From Arcobacteraceae bacterium (GTDB lineage Bacteria > Campylobacterota > Campylobacteria > Campylobacterales > Arcobacteraceae): a stretch of 64,000 bases of DNA. The position numbers were made by a program, and so were the translations under genes. Below are positions 52,731 through 61,220 of this stretch, piece after piece (positions within the stretch are counted from its first letter, which is position 1; every line of letters starts with the position of its first letter). The notes below the pieces were generated by a model. That model worked only from the letters and a program-made list of their open reading frames with translations, was not told the origin of the DNA and searched no databases. The DNA lies in the NCBI GenBank assembly GCA_023138835.1, contig JAGLOP010000001.1, forward strand, positions 186,001 to 250,000, read 5' to 3'.

Positions 52731-55127
52731 GTGAAAAATTTAGTTATCGTCGAATCACCCGCAAAAGCAAGAACAATATCAAAATTTTTAGGTTCTGACT
52801 ATACTGTTATGGCTTCTATGGGGCATGTAAGAGATTTACCAAAATCTTCACTGGGATTTGATCCTGAAGATAATTTTAAACCTAAATATCAAGTTTCAAG
52901 AGATAAAACAAAAGTAATAGCAGATTTAAAAAAACAAATTAAAAAAGATACTGTTATCTACCTGGCAGCCGATGAGGATAGAGAGGGAGAAGCTATTGCA
53001 TGGCATTTGATCCCGGCACTAAAAATTGAAAAAAATCCAATTAAAAGAATAGTTTTTCATGAGATTACTAAAGGTGCTATTTTAGAAGCATTGGAAAATC
53101 CAAGAGAAGTTGACCAACACTTAGTTGATGCTCAACAAGCAAGAAGAATTTTAGATCGTGCCGTTGGATATAAATTATCTCCCTTACTTTGGAAAAAAGT
53201 CAGATATGGACTTAGTGCTGGTCGTGTTCAATCAGTTGCTGTAAGAATTATCGTAGAAAAAGAAAGAGAGATAAAAGCTTTTAATCCAGAAGAATTTTGG
53301 AAAATTAAATTGGATTTTGAAAATCCAAACTTTAGAGCAGAATTAGCAAAAATAAATGGAAAAATTACAAAAGTTAAAAATGAAAAAGAAGCTGCAGTTA
53401 TTCGTAATTCTTGTGAAGCCGGAGAATATTTATTAGAAAATATTGAAGAAAAAGAAAGCAAAAGAAATCCAGCTGCTCCATTTACAACTTCAACTTTACA
53501 ACAAGAAGCAAGTAGAAAAGCCGGTTTTGGTGTAAAACAAACTATGATAGTAGCTCAGCAGCTTTATGAAGGTGGAATAAATATTCCTGACCATATTGGT
53601 GGTTTAATCACTTATATGAGAACAGATAGTGTAAATTTATCAAAAACAGCGACTGATATGGCTAAAGAAGTTATCATTAAAGAGTATGGAAAAGAATATT
53701 CATTAAGTAAGGCTCGTGCTTACAAATCCAAAGCAAAAGGCGCTCAAGAAGCCCATGAGGCGATTCGTCCGGTTAATTTACATCTAAAACCAAGTGATGT
53801 TCACGCCTTCCTTGACCACTCACAATATAGACTTTATAGTTTAATTTGGAAAAGAACTATCGCTACTCAAATGGCACAGGCAGTTGTAGCAAATACAACT
53901 TATAAAATTACTGCGGGTAAAGAGGAGGAATATGAATTTCAGGCAAAAGGTACTAAAATAGTATTTGCCGGATTTATGAAAGCTTATACAGAAGGGAGTG
54001 ATGACCCCGAAGCTGCATTAGACAACACTGAAAAGTTTTTGCCAAATGTTAAAAAAGACACTGTTTTAGAATTAGAAAATCTAGAAACAGAACAAAATTT
54101 TACAAAACCACCTGCAAGATATACAGAAGCTTCTTTAGTTAAAAAAATGGAATCGGAAGGGATTGGACGACCATCAACTTATGCTCCAACAATTTCAACT
54201 ATTCAAGCTAGAGATTATGTGATTAAAACTGAAGATAAAAAATTAGCTCCTGCACCTATTGGTGAAGTTGTAAATGACTTTTTAGTTGAGCATTTTCCTG
54301 ATATTGTAAACTTAGGATTTACTGCACATATCGAAGAAGAGTTTGATGATATAGCAGATGGGAAGATTGCGTGGCAAACTGTTATGCAAGAATTCTATGG
54401 AGATTTTGTAAAAAGAGTTGACGAAAAGCAAGAAAATGCACCACGGGCAAAATTTGCAGAAGCTAGAGAACTAGGCGTTGACCCAAAAACAGATAAAAAA
54501 ATATTTGCAAGTACTGGTAGATACGGAGCATTTGTACAACTTGGACATAAAGATGATGTTGATGAAAATGGTAAAGAGATAAAACCTAAATTTGCATCTT
54601 TGGCAAAAGATCAAAGTGTGGATAGAATTACTTTAGAAGAAGCTCTTATATTACTTCAACTTCCAAAAGTTTTAGGTTGCGATGAAAATGGTGATGATGT
54701 CAAAGTAAATATTGGAAGATTTGGTCCTTATATTCAAATCAAATCTGAATATTTCAGTTTAAAAATTGACAATCCATATACTGTTGATTTACAAAGAGCA
54801 TTAGAGGTGGTAAAAGAGATAAGAGAAGAAAAAGAGAAAGCACTTCTTAAAGATTTCCCTGAAGCTAAAATTCAACTTTTAATAGGAAGATACGGACCTT
54901 ATATTAAAGAGGGTAAAAAGAATTTTAAATTACCCAAAGGACTTGATGAGCAAGATATTAAAGCTTTAAGCCTTGAAGAGGTAAAAGATATAATTAAAAA
55001 TCAACCAACTTCAAAAGGGAGAAGAGGTGCTGTAAAGAAAACACCGGCAAAAAAAGCTGCAACTATAAAATCCCGCAAAAATGAGGACAAAAAAACAACT
55101 GCGAAAAAAAGTACAGCTAAAAAATAG
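52731..55127 (+). CDS. topA: DNA topoisomerase I
   Basis: 798 residues, GTG start with AAGGATTAAAT before it. Toprim domain (VIVESPAKARTISKFLG; YLAADEDREGEAIAWHL), active-site tyrosine in GGLITYMRTDS, and C-terminal repeats of the GRYGAFVQLG/GRFGPYIQIK/GRYGPYIKEG type. The four-Cys zinc ribbons of E. coli TopA are absent; the end is a Lys/Ala-rich tail (TPAKKAATIK, TAKKSTAKK). It relaxes negative supercoils. A 9-bp hairpin (55111-55133) spans the stop. Confidence 0.97.
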   Translation: MKNLVIVESPAKARTISKFLGSDYTVMASMGHVRDLPKSSLGFDPEDNFKPKYQVSRDKTKVIADLKKQIKKDTVIYLAADEDREGEAIAWHLIPALKIEKNPIKRIVFHEITKGAILEALENPREVDQHLVDAQQARRILDRAVGYKLSPLLWKKVRYGLSAGRVQSVAVRIIVEKEREIKAFNPEEFWKIKLDFENPNFRAELAKINGKITKVKNEKEAAVIRNSCEAGEYLLENIEEKESKRNPAAPFTTSTLQQEASRKAGFGVKQTMIVAQQLYEGGINIPDHIGGLITYMRTDSVNLSKTATDMAKEVIIKEYGKEYSLSKARAYKSKAKGAQEAHEAIRPVNLHLKPSDVHAFLDHSQYRLYSLIWKRTIATQMAQAVVANTTYKITAGKEEEYEFQAKGTKIVFAGFMKAYTEGSDDPEAALDNTEKFLPNVKKDTVLELENLETEQNFTKPPARYTEASLVKKMESEGIGRPSTYAPTISTIQARDYVIKTEDKKLAPAPIGEVVNDFLVEHFPDIVNLGFTAHIEEEFDDIADGKIAWQTVMQEFYGDFVKRVDEKQENAPRAKFAEARELGVDPKTDKKIFASTGRYGAFVQLGHKDDVDENGKEIKPKFASLAKDQSVDRITLEEALILLQLPKVLGCDENGDDVKVNIGRFGPYIQIKSEYFSLKIDNPYTVDLQRALEVVKEIREEKEKALLKDFPEAKIQLLIGRYGPYIKEGKKNFKLPKGLDEQDIKALSLEEVKDIIKNQPTSKGRRGAVKKTPAKKAATIKSRKNEDKKTTAKKSTAKK

Positions 55128-55133
55128 CTGTAC
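55111..55133. terminator. Hairpin spanning the topA stop codon
   Basis: GTACAGCTA-AAAAA-TAGCTGTAC, a perfect 9-bp stem including the TAG stop; no T-run follows. Probable weak terminator between convergent topA and cheV. Confidence 0.45.
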
Positions 55134-55169
55134 TCCCAAATAAAACTTGGGGAAGATGACTTAATAAGC

Positions 55170-56081
55170 CTAAGCTAATCCAATATGTCTTACTACAGTG
55201 TTATATAACGATGCAATATCCGTTTTACCAATAAAATCATCTACACCGATATCTTCCATTTTATGCCTAACAGCTGCTGTTGTCATACTTGAATTTATAA
55301 CTACTGGAATATGAGAAAGCATTGAACTATCTTTAATAGCCTGTGCCACTTGATAACCGTCAGTTTCCGGCATTTCAATATCAGTAATAACCAACCCTAC
55401 ACTTTGAGGATTAATAGTTGCTAATCTATCTAACAGCTGTGTTCCATTTGGATACACTTCATAGTTTGCACCGGCCTTTTTGAAAAATGAAATTAAAATT
55501 TCTCTTGCAACTGCACTATCTTCTGCTGCTAAAATTATTTTACTATTATTAATAGGAGCGGTTACATATTTATGCAAATCATCTGTACCGCTATCTGTCC
55601 AACCAATATCAACTAAAAGTTGTTCGGCGTTAAATACTGTACAAAGTTCATCTTTATCATTAACTTTCACATAAGTAGTATAAGTAATTTTTGAATTTTG
55701 CTCTTCTGAATTTTTAAGTTCATCTGTTGTTTTTTCAACGATATCAAGCATATCTTTTACTAAAAATCCTACTTGCTTATGATTAAATTCACAAAAAATA
55801 ATTAATTTATAATCTTCAATCGGTAATGGCTCATTTCCCAGCCATCTGTCAAGATTGATTAGCGTAATCGGTTCACCCCTGATAGTTGCAATCCCCTCCA
55901 CAATAGGTGTATCTGTTGGAGTATTACTGATTGTAATCTCTTCAGTGATAATAAATGCTTTAATTTTAGCTATATTAATAGCATATATATTATTGTCACC
56001 CGTATAAAAAACTGCTAACTGTTGTACATTTCGTAAATGTGCTTGAGTCATTTGCTCAACGCTGCCGGCTATTCCACTCAT
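55170..56081 (-). CDS. cheV: CheV chemotaxis coupling protein
   Basis: 303 residues: an N-terminal CheW-like domain (about 20-160; IYAINIAKIKAFI, GEPITLINLDRWLG) and a C-terminal receiver domain (about 175-300; ILAAEDSAVAREIL, phospho-acceptor Asp in LVITDIEMPETDG, Lys in FIGKTDI). CheV couples chemoreceptors to CheA and adapts through phosphorylation. A monocistronic gene on the minus strand after topA. Campylobacterota usually carry several CheV paralogues. Confidence 0.95.
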   Translation of the reverse strand: MSGIAGSVEQMTQAHLRNVQQLAVFYTGDNNIYAINIAKIKAFIITEEITISNTPTDTPIVEGIATIRGEPITLINLDRWLGNEPLPIEDYKLIIFCEFNHKQVGFLVKDMLDIVEKTTDELKNSEEQNSKITYTTYVKVNDKDELCTVFNAEQLLVDIGWTDSGTDDLHKYVTAPINNSKIILAAEDSAVAREILISFFKKAGANYEVYPNGTQLLDRLATINPQSVGLVITDIEMPETDGYQVAQAIKDSSMLSHIPVVINSSMTTAAVRHKMEDIGVDDFIGKTDIASLYNTVVRHIGLA

Positions 56082-56130
56082 ACTAAAATCCTTTATCGGT
56101 TCATATTGATAAATTTTATCGTTAAATTAC

Positions 56131-56778
56131 TTAATCTTTGTTTATATTATTTCTAATCTTTTCAAGTGCAATTGAACACATTGTAAGTCCAAAAGAACCG
56201 GTAACCCCTACAAAACTACCCATATCTTTGCATTTAGGTTCTTCACTGCTAAAGATAACTTTAAAATTTTTATCAAATTTTGCTTTTTTTAATTCTTCTC
56301 TGATTTTCTTTGCAAAAGGGTCATTAAAAGTTTTAAATATATTTAAATATTCTATTTTAGTCGGATCCAATCTTTTTGCACTGCCAGTTGTAGAGATAAG
56401 CTTTTTGTAATATTTTTTAATTATTTGAATTTTTGGTTTTATATCATCAATTGCATCTAAAATTAAATCAAATTCACTCATATCAAATTTGTCCACCCAA
56501 TCAATATCAATTTTTTGTTCAATTGCAGTTATATTTGGATACAGAGTTTTTAAATGTTTAACTTTACTCTCACCCAAAGCTTCACTTCCTATTTGTCTAT
56601 TTTGATTTGATAATTCAAAAGTATCAAAATCAACTATTGTGATATTTTCTAATCCACTTCTATAAAGGCAATCTAAGGCATGACCGCCAACTCCGCCAAC
56701 TCCTAAAATAATTATTTTAGCTTTTTGTAATTTTTCAAAATCATCTCCAAATAAACTTTTACATCTGCTAAATTGCAT
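56131..56778 (-). CDS. ThiF-family adenylyltransferase, TcdA/CsdL-like
   Basis: 215 residues with the E1-like nucleotide fold: GVGGVGGHALDCLYRSGLEN and VDFDTFELSNQNRQIGSEAL, then DLILDAIDDIKPK and a C-terminal FGLTMCSIALEKI helix. The closest characterised relative is TcdA, which cyclises t6A in tRNA, though the protein is shorter than E. coli TcdA (268). It starts at the last base of the 56778 membrane-protein gene, so it is cotranscribed with the NO/Fe-S-like cluster. Tetrapyrrole or sulfur-transfer roles cannot be excluded. Confidence 0.82.
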   Translation of the reverse strand: MQFSRCKSLFGDDFEKLQKAKIIILGVGGVGGHALDCLYRSGLENITIVDFDTFELSNQNRQIGSEALGESKVKHLKTLYPNITAIEQKIDIDWVDKFDMSEFDLILDAIDDIKPKIQIIKKYYKKLISTTGSAKRLDPTKIEYLNIFKTFNDPFAKKIREELKKAKFDKNFKVIFSSEEPKCKDMGSFVGVTGSFGLTMCSIALEKIRNNINKD

Positions 56779-58046
56779 TATTTTGTTTCCATTTTAAAAG
56801 CACCCATAGGGTCTGTTTTAGCAATAGAATTATATTTTCTAATTGCAGTGATTAAATTAAATAAAAACATCAAATTTGATATTAAAAAAAGCACTGAAGC
56901 TATATATAAAAACAGTTGATTAAAAACCGCACTTAAAATAAAAAATGCAAAAGATGAAATATATATAAAAAATTGTAACTTGATCATATCCTCTTTTATA
57001 TATTCTCGTAAATTTGGTATTGAAAAATGTCCACGACTGCTAAGATGAAACCAAGCTAAAAAAGGAATTATTTTATAAATCATACCTTGTAAAAGTGAAT
57101 ATAAAAATCCAAAAATAAATACTAAAGATAAAATGACCATATTGTCAAAAAATAGAAATAAAACTTGCGAAAATATTAAAGAATAAAATGAAAATTTCCA
57201 GTACCATAGCGTTACATCAAATACAGGTCTTCTTCTGTTGTTTAAGCTGTTTAATCCATAATATGCAAAAATAGATACAAAAGTTGCAATAATTATTTTA
57301 ATTAACTGCCAATCTAATTGAAAAATTAAAAATATTCCTGCTAAAACCGACATACCTAATATAACTCTGGGAAATTTTTCTTGTATATTTTTTGGAAAAT
57401 CCGGCGCCACATAAAACATAGGAACAACCTGAAAAGCCACCCCCATGACTAAAATAACAGCAAATCCAAAACCAGCAAATAATATATGGGTATTAACAAA
57501 AAAATAATGATACGAATTTATATTCCCGCTTATATGTTGTCCAATTAAATAAAGTCCCAATAAAGCGGTAACAGCTCCGGCAATAGCAAACAGTTTCATT
57601 GTATTTACTGTACTTGTCAGATATTTTACTTGAAATAAAAGTCGTAACAGTACAACAAAAAAAACTCCAAACGAGATGCTTAAAAATGCACTTCCTGCTA
57701 TTAATAACATTTTTGATGAAAATATAAAACCGCCGCTTAAACTCAAAGTTCCTGCAACTAATGAAAGATGTACTATATTTGCAAATATTAAAGGTCTTTT
57801 AAATACTGCGCCCGCAAGAACCGGCAGCATTTGTTGTAAAGCTCCAAATATTATCATAGATAACATCCCTAAAGTAAAAAGATGTATTAAACCAACCGAT
57901 ACAGGAGAATATCTATTAAAGACCTCCTCTATTGGATAAAATAATAAAACTAATGAAATCAATATCCCAAATAACGGTGCTGTAAGAAAAAATCTAAACG
58001 GTACACTTATCGGCGGTGCTTGGTCTGTTGATAGTCCTTGAAACAT
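56778..58046 (-). CDS. Polytopic membrane protein, NnrS/haem-copper-like, paralogue A
   Basis: 422 residues with about 12 membrane helices. An early FRFFLTAPLFG block, H55 in VGLIHLFTLGMLSMIIFG with downstream Gln-Pro-Val, and a second similar unit with H180/H187 (NSYHYFFVNTHILFAGFG) ending in VVPMFY, then KIIPFLAWFH near 330. Both units repeat in the protein at 59532. These histidines and the NO-linked neighbours suggest a haem- or NO-associated membrane protein of the NnrS/haem-copper type; it could be another family. Overlaps the TcdA-like gene by one base. Confidence 0.6.
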   Translation of the reverse strand: MFQGLSTDQAPPISVPFRFFLTAPLFGILISLVLLFYPIEEVFNRYSPVSVGLIHLFTLGMLSMIIFGALQQMLPVLAGAVFKRPLIFANIVHLSLVAGTLSLSGGFIFSSKMLLIAGSAFLSISFGVFFVVLLRLLFQVKYLTSTVNTMKLFAIAGAVTALLGLYLIGQHISGNINSYHYFFVNTHILFAGFGFAVILVMGVAFQVVPMFYVAPDFPKNIQEKFPRVILGMSVLAGIFLIFQLDWQLIKIIIATFVSIFAYYGLNSLNNRRRPVFDVTLWYWKFSFYSLIFSQVLFLFFDNMVILSLVFIFGFLYSLLQGMIYKIIPFLAWFHLSSRGHFSIPNLREYIKEDMIKLQFFIYISSFAFFILSAVFNQLFLYIASVLFLISNLMFLFNLITAIRKYNSIAKTDPMGAFKMETK

Positions 58047-58057
58047 TTACAGATATT

Positions 58058-58513
58058 CTATTTAAAACTTTTTCGCGGAAGTTCTTTCATACTCTCAAGC
58101 AACATATCGCCTTCGTTTTCCATCGCTTCATCAATCATTGGATACATCATTTGTTCCTCTTTCATATTGTGTTGCTGCATTGTCATCATTAAAGTTTCAC
58201 TAAGTCCAAAGAATTTATCTTTATTTTTAGCTTCAAGCTCAACTGCCATATCTTTAACTAATTGTCTCATTTGAGTATGTTCCATAATCATAACCGGTGT
58301 TGGATTACAATGGGCACTTTCACTTCTTGCCTCAAAACCTGGAAACATAACTTCCTCTTCCATATTAAAATGGTGAATTAAATCACTTCCAAATTTTTCA
58401 AATAATGTATTTGCCTCTGCCCAATTTTCATCTGCTACTGCATTTTCCATATTTGCAAATTCAGCATCACATGCTCTGTGGTCTGCTTTCATATGTTCGC
58501 TTAAAACTGTCAT
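58058..58513 (-). CDS. Hemerythrin-domain protein
   Basis: 151 residues forming a four-helix bundle. Iron ligands: H7/H12 (SEHMKADHRACD), HHFNMEEEVMFP (HxxxE), EHTQMRQLV and HNMKEEQMMYP. Single-domain hemerythrins bind O2 or NO or store iron. Beside DUF2249, DUF59 and NnrS-like genes, an Fe-S repair or NO-handling role is likely, comparable with RIC/YtfE. It lies 11 bases upstream of paralogue A and 106 bases after the FmdE-like gene, behind two hairpins. Confidence 0.9.
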   Translation of the reverse strand: MTVLSEHMKADHRACDAEFANMENAVADENWAEANTLFEKFGSDLIHHFNMEEEVMFPGFEARSESAHCNPTPVMIMEHTQMRQLVKDMAVELEAKNKDKFFGLSETLMMTMQQHNMKEEQMMYPMIDEAMENEGDMLLESMKELPRKSFK

Positions 58514-58549
58514 TATATTTTTCCTTTGTTTTTTTATTCCGCTACTAAT

Positions 58550-58581
58550 AAATTGTCTAAAAATAAATTTTTAAACAATTT
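58550..58581. terminator. Hairpin between FmdE-like gene and hemerythrin gene
   Basis: AAATTGTCTAAAAAT / ATTTTTAAACAATTT, 15 bp with one mismatch and a 2-base loop. A second perfect stem, ATGTGGC-AGAA-GCCACAT (58591-58608), precedes it in the direction of transcription. They may partially terminate or set a processing point. Confidence 0.55.
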
Positions 58582-58619
58582 ATCTCCGCGATGTGGCAGA
58601 AGCCACATTTACTTTTTAT

Positions 58620-59213
58620 CTATTTTATTGTAATTACTTGGTTTATATTTTTAAAAATATTTTCAACTCTTTGCTGCCAAAGTTTACCAAAACTGATTCT
58701 TTCTTCAGGTGTTGCTATATTTTGCATAATCTTTTGCATAAGTTCTTGCTGTAACGGATTACCGGGTATTGAACTTGGATTATAGATTACCTCTACACTT
58801 TTGCCATTGTCAAGTCTTTGAAACTTTACACTCGATTGGATATTTGCATCAAATTCCATTAAAGAATGTCTTACAAAGTTTCCACCAATTCCTTTAAAAC
58901 CAGAAGTTGTAGTTGCCCCTGTAATTTGTGTAATAACATTTGCAATTACTCCTGCAACACCATCATTTGCATCTTCTTTAAAAGATACAAAAATTTCTCC
59001 ACGAACTGGCAATTCATCTTTATAAAGTGCTTTTAACCCTTCTAAAGTCATCAAATATGCACCTGCAACTGTAGGACAACTATGTCCTGCACTTTTTACA
59101 ACATCAAGAAAGCTAAACTCTACCAGTCCATCTTCAAATGTACCTAAAAAGTCAGATAAATTGTCTACTAATTCTATTGTTTCTATTGTGTTAAAAAATT
59201 CTGGATACTTCAT
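58620..59213 (-). CDS. FmdE-like domain protein
   Basis: 197 residues. The core AGHSCPTVAGAYLMTLEGLK (about 43-62) is the GHxCP motif of FmdE proteins, whose His/Cys bind metal and which first appeared beside formylmethanofuran dehydrogenase genes. GEIFVSFKEDANDGVAGVIA follows, then a helical C-terminus. No signal peptide. The biochemical role of this family is unsettled. ATG 59213 (MKYPEFF) is preferred to an upstream GTG at 59225 that overlaps DUF59. Adjacent to DUF59 and hemerythrin genes. Confidence 0.75.
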   Translation of the reverse strand: MKYPEFFNTIETIELVDNLSDFLGTFEDGLVEFSFLDVVKSAGHSCPTVAGAYLMTLEGLKALYKDELPVRGEIFVSFKEDANDGVAGVIANVITQITGATTTSGFKGIGGNFVRHSLMEFDANIQSSVKFQRLDNGKSVEVIYNPSSIPGNPLQQELMQKIMQNIATPEERISFGKLWQQRVENIFKNINQVITIK

Positions 59214-59214
59214 C

Positions 59215-59520
59215 TTACATTCCACTCAATTTCTTTTTAACTTCATCAGTAGCCATAGTGATATTCCAAGCCGGCTCCCAAACTACTTCAACCTCAACAT
59301 TTTGTACAGCTTCACATTCTCTTATAACTGCTTCTTCAACCCATTGAACAATCATCTGGTGAAGAGGACAAGCTTTTGTACTAAGTGTCATAGTAATTTT
59401 TGCCTTACCTTCCTCATCACAAGATGCATCATAAATTAATCCCATCTCTACAAGATTGAATCCAACTTCTGGATCATTTACAGTTGACACTGCTTTAAAA
59501 AGTTCTTCTTTACTTACCAT
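59215..59520 (-). CDS. DUF59 (SufT/PaaD/MIP18-like) protein
   Basis: 101 residues: LFKAVSTVNDPEVGFNLVEM at the N-terminus, then MTLSTKACPLHQMIVQWVEE and VEVVWEPAWNITMA. Bacterial relatives (SufT, PaaD) aid Fe-S protein maturation. C in ACPLHQ aligns with the family's conserved Cys. It sits 10 bases after the 59532 membrane protein and touches the FmdE-like gene. Placed near nifU/nifS, an Fe-S target-delivery role is plausible. Confidence 0.88.
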   Translation of the reverse strand: MVSKEELFKAVSTVNDPEVGFNLVEMGLIYDASCDEEGKAKITMTLSTKACPLHQMIVQWVEEAVIRECEAVQNVEVEVVWEPAWNITMATDEVKKKLSGM

Positions 59521-59531
59521 TTTCCTATCTC

Positions 59532-60773
59532 CTATTTAAAATTTATCATATACATTAAGTCTTTTATCATAAATACAGTACCCACAAATAAAAAACTAAT
59601 TCCAGCTTTAAAAATATCATTATTACCTAACAATATTCCAAAAGCACAAATGACCACTCCACTTGCACTAAATCCAAACTGGAATTTTGCACTAAGTACC
59701 GGTACCATATCAGCTAACATTGGTACTTTTTGTTTTCCTATCAATGGAGAAAATCTTTCAAACCAAACTAAAAATGGTACTATTTTATATAAATGCCCTG
59801 TAATTACAAAAGTAATATATCCTAAAAACAACACCCATCCAATGGTTAATAATAAATTCTCACTTGGTAACACCAAATAAATAGCACCCAGAATCAAAGA
59901 TACTGCCAAACTACCATAAGAAAACAGTAATGAGTGTAAATAGATATCATTATCTAATCTTACTCTTGTTTTATAAATTATATAAATTTGGTAAAAATAC
60001 AACATAAGTGCTGTTATACTTAAAAGATATCCAACATACTCTAATAAAAAACTACCTGTTATACTTGAAAACATTACTGACATCACACCAAAACTCATAG
60101 TCCATAAAGCATAAGTAACAGGCTTCCAACTGAAACTATGTGAAAGCCAAAACATAGGAAGAAGTATCAAACTCATCCCCATAATTGTAACTCCTACATA
60201 TCCGCCAAGTACTAAATATATATGTGCTTTAAGCAGTGCACCAATATCAACCGAAATTGTTCCGGCATATCCTAAAGCCATCAATATACCAAAGATAAGT
60301 CCTAAGAAAAGAAATGTATTTGCCAGTAATACACTTACCATCACAAGATTCATTTTTTTTACTTTTTTGATTGTTAAAAATGTTTCAAGCACAAATATAA
60401 GCAATGAAACAAGTACAACTATTCCACCATAAGGCAGCAGTGCAGGACTAGCAACAAAGCCATATCCCATAAGTAAAGTTCCTATTAAAAGCAAAGGATA
60501 TATCACATAATACAATTCAACAGCAAAATGCCCGACTTCTAATACCACAGGCACTAATTGAGCCATAGCACCAAAAATTATCATCATCACAAATCCAAGT
60601 AAGAAAATGTGTACCCACGATAAAGTACCGCTGTCTAAACCATCTAAAGCAGATACATCAAAACCAAAAAGTAAAGCAACACTAAATACAAAAAAAATAG
60701 CACCTATAATAAAATAAGGTGCTATTAATTTAAATGGTGGTGCAAAATCTTGCGAAATTGCCATTAGTGACAA
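59532..60773 (-). CDS. Polytopic membrane protein, NnrS/haem-copper-like, paralogue B
   Basis: 413 residues with about 12 membrane helices. H55 in LSWVHIFLLGFVMMIIFGAM then AQLVPVV, and H184 in LLKAHIYLVLGGYVGVTIMG then LILLPMF, are two copies of an H-x10-12-G...P unit. HLYKIVPFLVWFERFSP comes near 325-345. It aligns in layout with the 56778 protein (same H55 position). Probably a haem- or metal-binding NO-associated membrane protein. Overlaps the DUF2249 gene by 10 bases. Confidence 0.6.
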   Translation of the reverse strand: MSLMAISQDFAPPFKLIAPYFIIGAIFFVFSVALLFGFDVSALDGLDSGTLSWVHIFLLGFVMMIIFGAMAQLVPVVLEVGHFAVELYYVIYPLLLIGTLLMGYGFVASPALLPYGGIVVLVSLLIFVLETFLTIKKVKKMNLVMVSVLLANTFLFLGLIFGILMALGYAGTISVDIGALLKAHIYLVLGGYVGVTIMGMSLILLPMFWLSHSFSWKPVTYALWTMSFGVMSVMFSSITGSFLLEYVGYLLSITALMLYFYQIYIIYKTRVRLDNDIYLHSLLFSYGSLAVSLILGAIYLVLPSENLLLTIGWVLFLGYITFVITGHLYKIVPFLVWFERFSPLIGKQKVPMLADMVPVLSAKFQFGFSASGVVICAFGILLGNNDIFKAGISFLFVGTVFMIKDLMYMINFK

Positions 60774-61120
60774 CCACCGCCGCTACAACCAGTATCAGCA
60801 AAATCAGTTGCGGCATCGCCTTCACCCCTTTTTGTGAATGTAATTTTAAATCTACCATCAACTAACTCTTCAACATTAAAATTAAAATCTGCTTCAACTT
60901 TTGGAAATAATCCCATAGGAGCTTTAGAATTAATCATCTCTAGTTTTTCACCTTCAGCAATCATTTGAAGACCTGTCATCGCATTTATCATAGGCTCTGG
61001 ATGCCCTGCTTTACTACTATCAAACTGATATATAGTAACTCCATTTTCTTCATATTTCATAAATGGAACAGTTGCTCCCTCTACTTTAATTTGTTGTGCA
61101 TTTTCCGGTAATAAACTCAT
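60764..61120 (-). CDS. DUF2249-like protein with CSGGGCH tail
   Basis: 118 residues. FDSSKAGHPEPMINAMTGLQ, GEKLEMINSKAPMGLFPKVE and RFKITFTKR follow the DUF2249 pattern (H/P block, then acidic-hydrophobic strands). The C-terminal CSGGGCH tail has two Cys and a His, a possible metal or Fe-S site. DUF2249 genes recur with hemerythrins, NnrS and NorB in denitrifiers. First gene of the cluster, with its own -10 box near 61160. Biochemical function unknown. Confidence 0.78.
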   Translation of the reverse strand: MSLLPENAQQIKVEGATVPFMKYEENGVTIYQFDSSKAGHPEPMINAMTGLQMIAEGEKLEMINSKAPMGLFPKVEADFNFNVEELVDGRFKITFTKRGEGDAATDFADTGCSGGGCH

Positions 61121-61159
61121 ACTTATCCTTTTCTACTTTATCTTATTTTATTTTATTTA

Positions 61160-61195
61160 ATTATACTGAAACAAGACAATTTTTGTCTTGTTTCA
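61160..61195. promoter_or_regulatory. 13-bp palindrome at the promoter of the DUF2249 cluster
   Basis: TGAAACAAGACAA (61167-61179) / TTGTCTTGTTTCA (61183-61195) with a 3-base loop, perfect. On the minus strand a TATAAT box (plus positions 61160-61165) follows at once. No T-run follows in either direction, so it could be the nifU terminator or an operator over the -35 region. Confidence 0.6.
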
Positions 61196-61220
61196 CATCA
61201 AGTTTTTATCTTTTTATATT

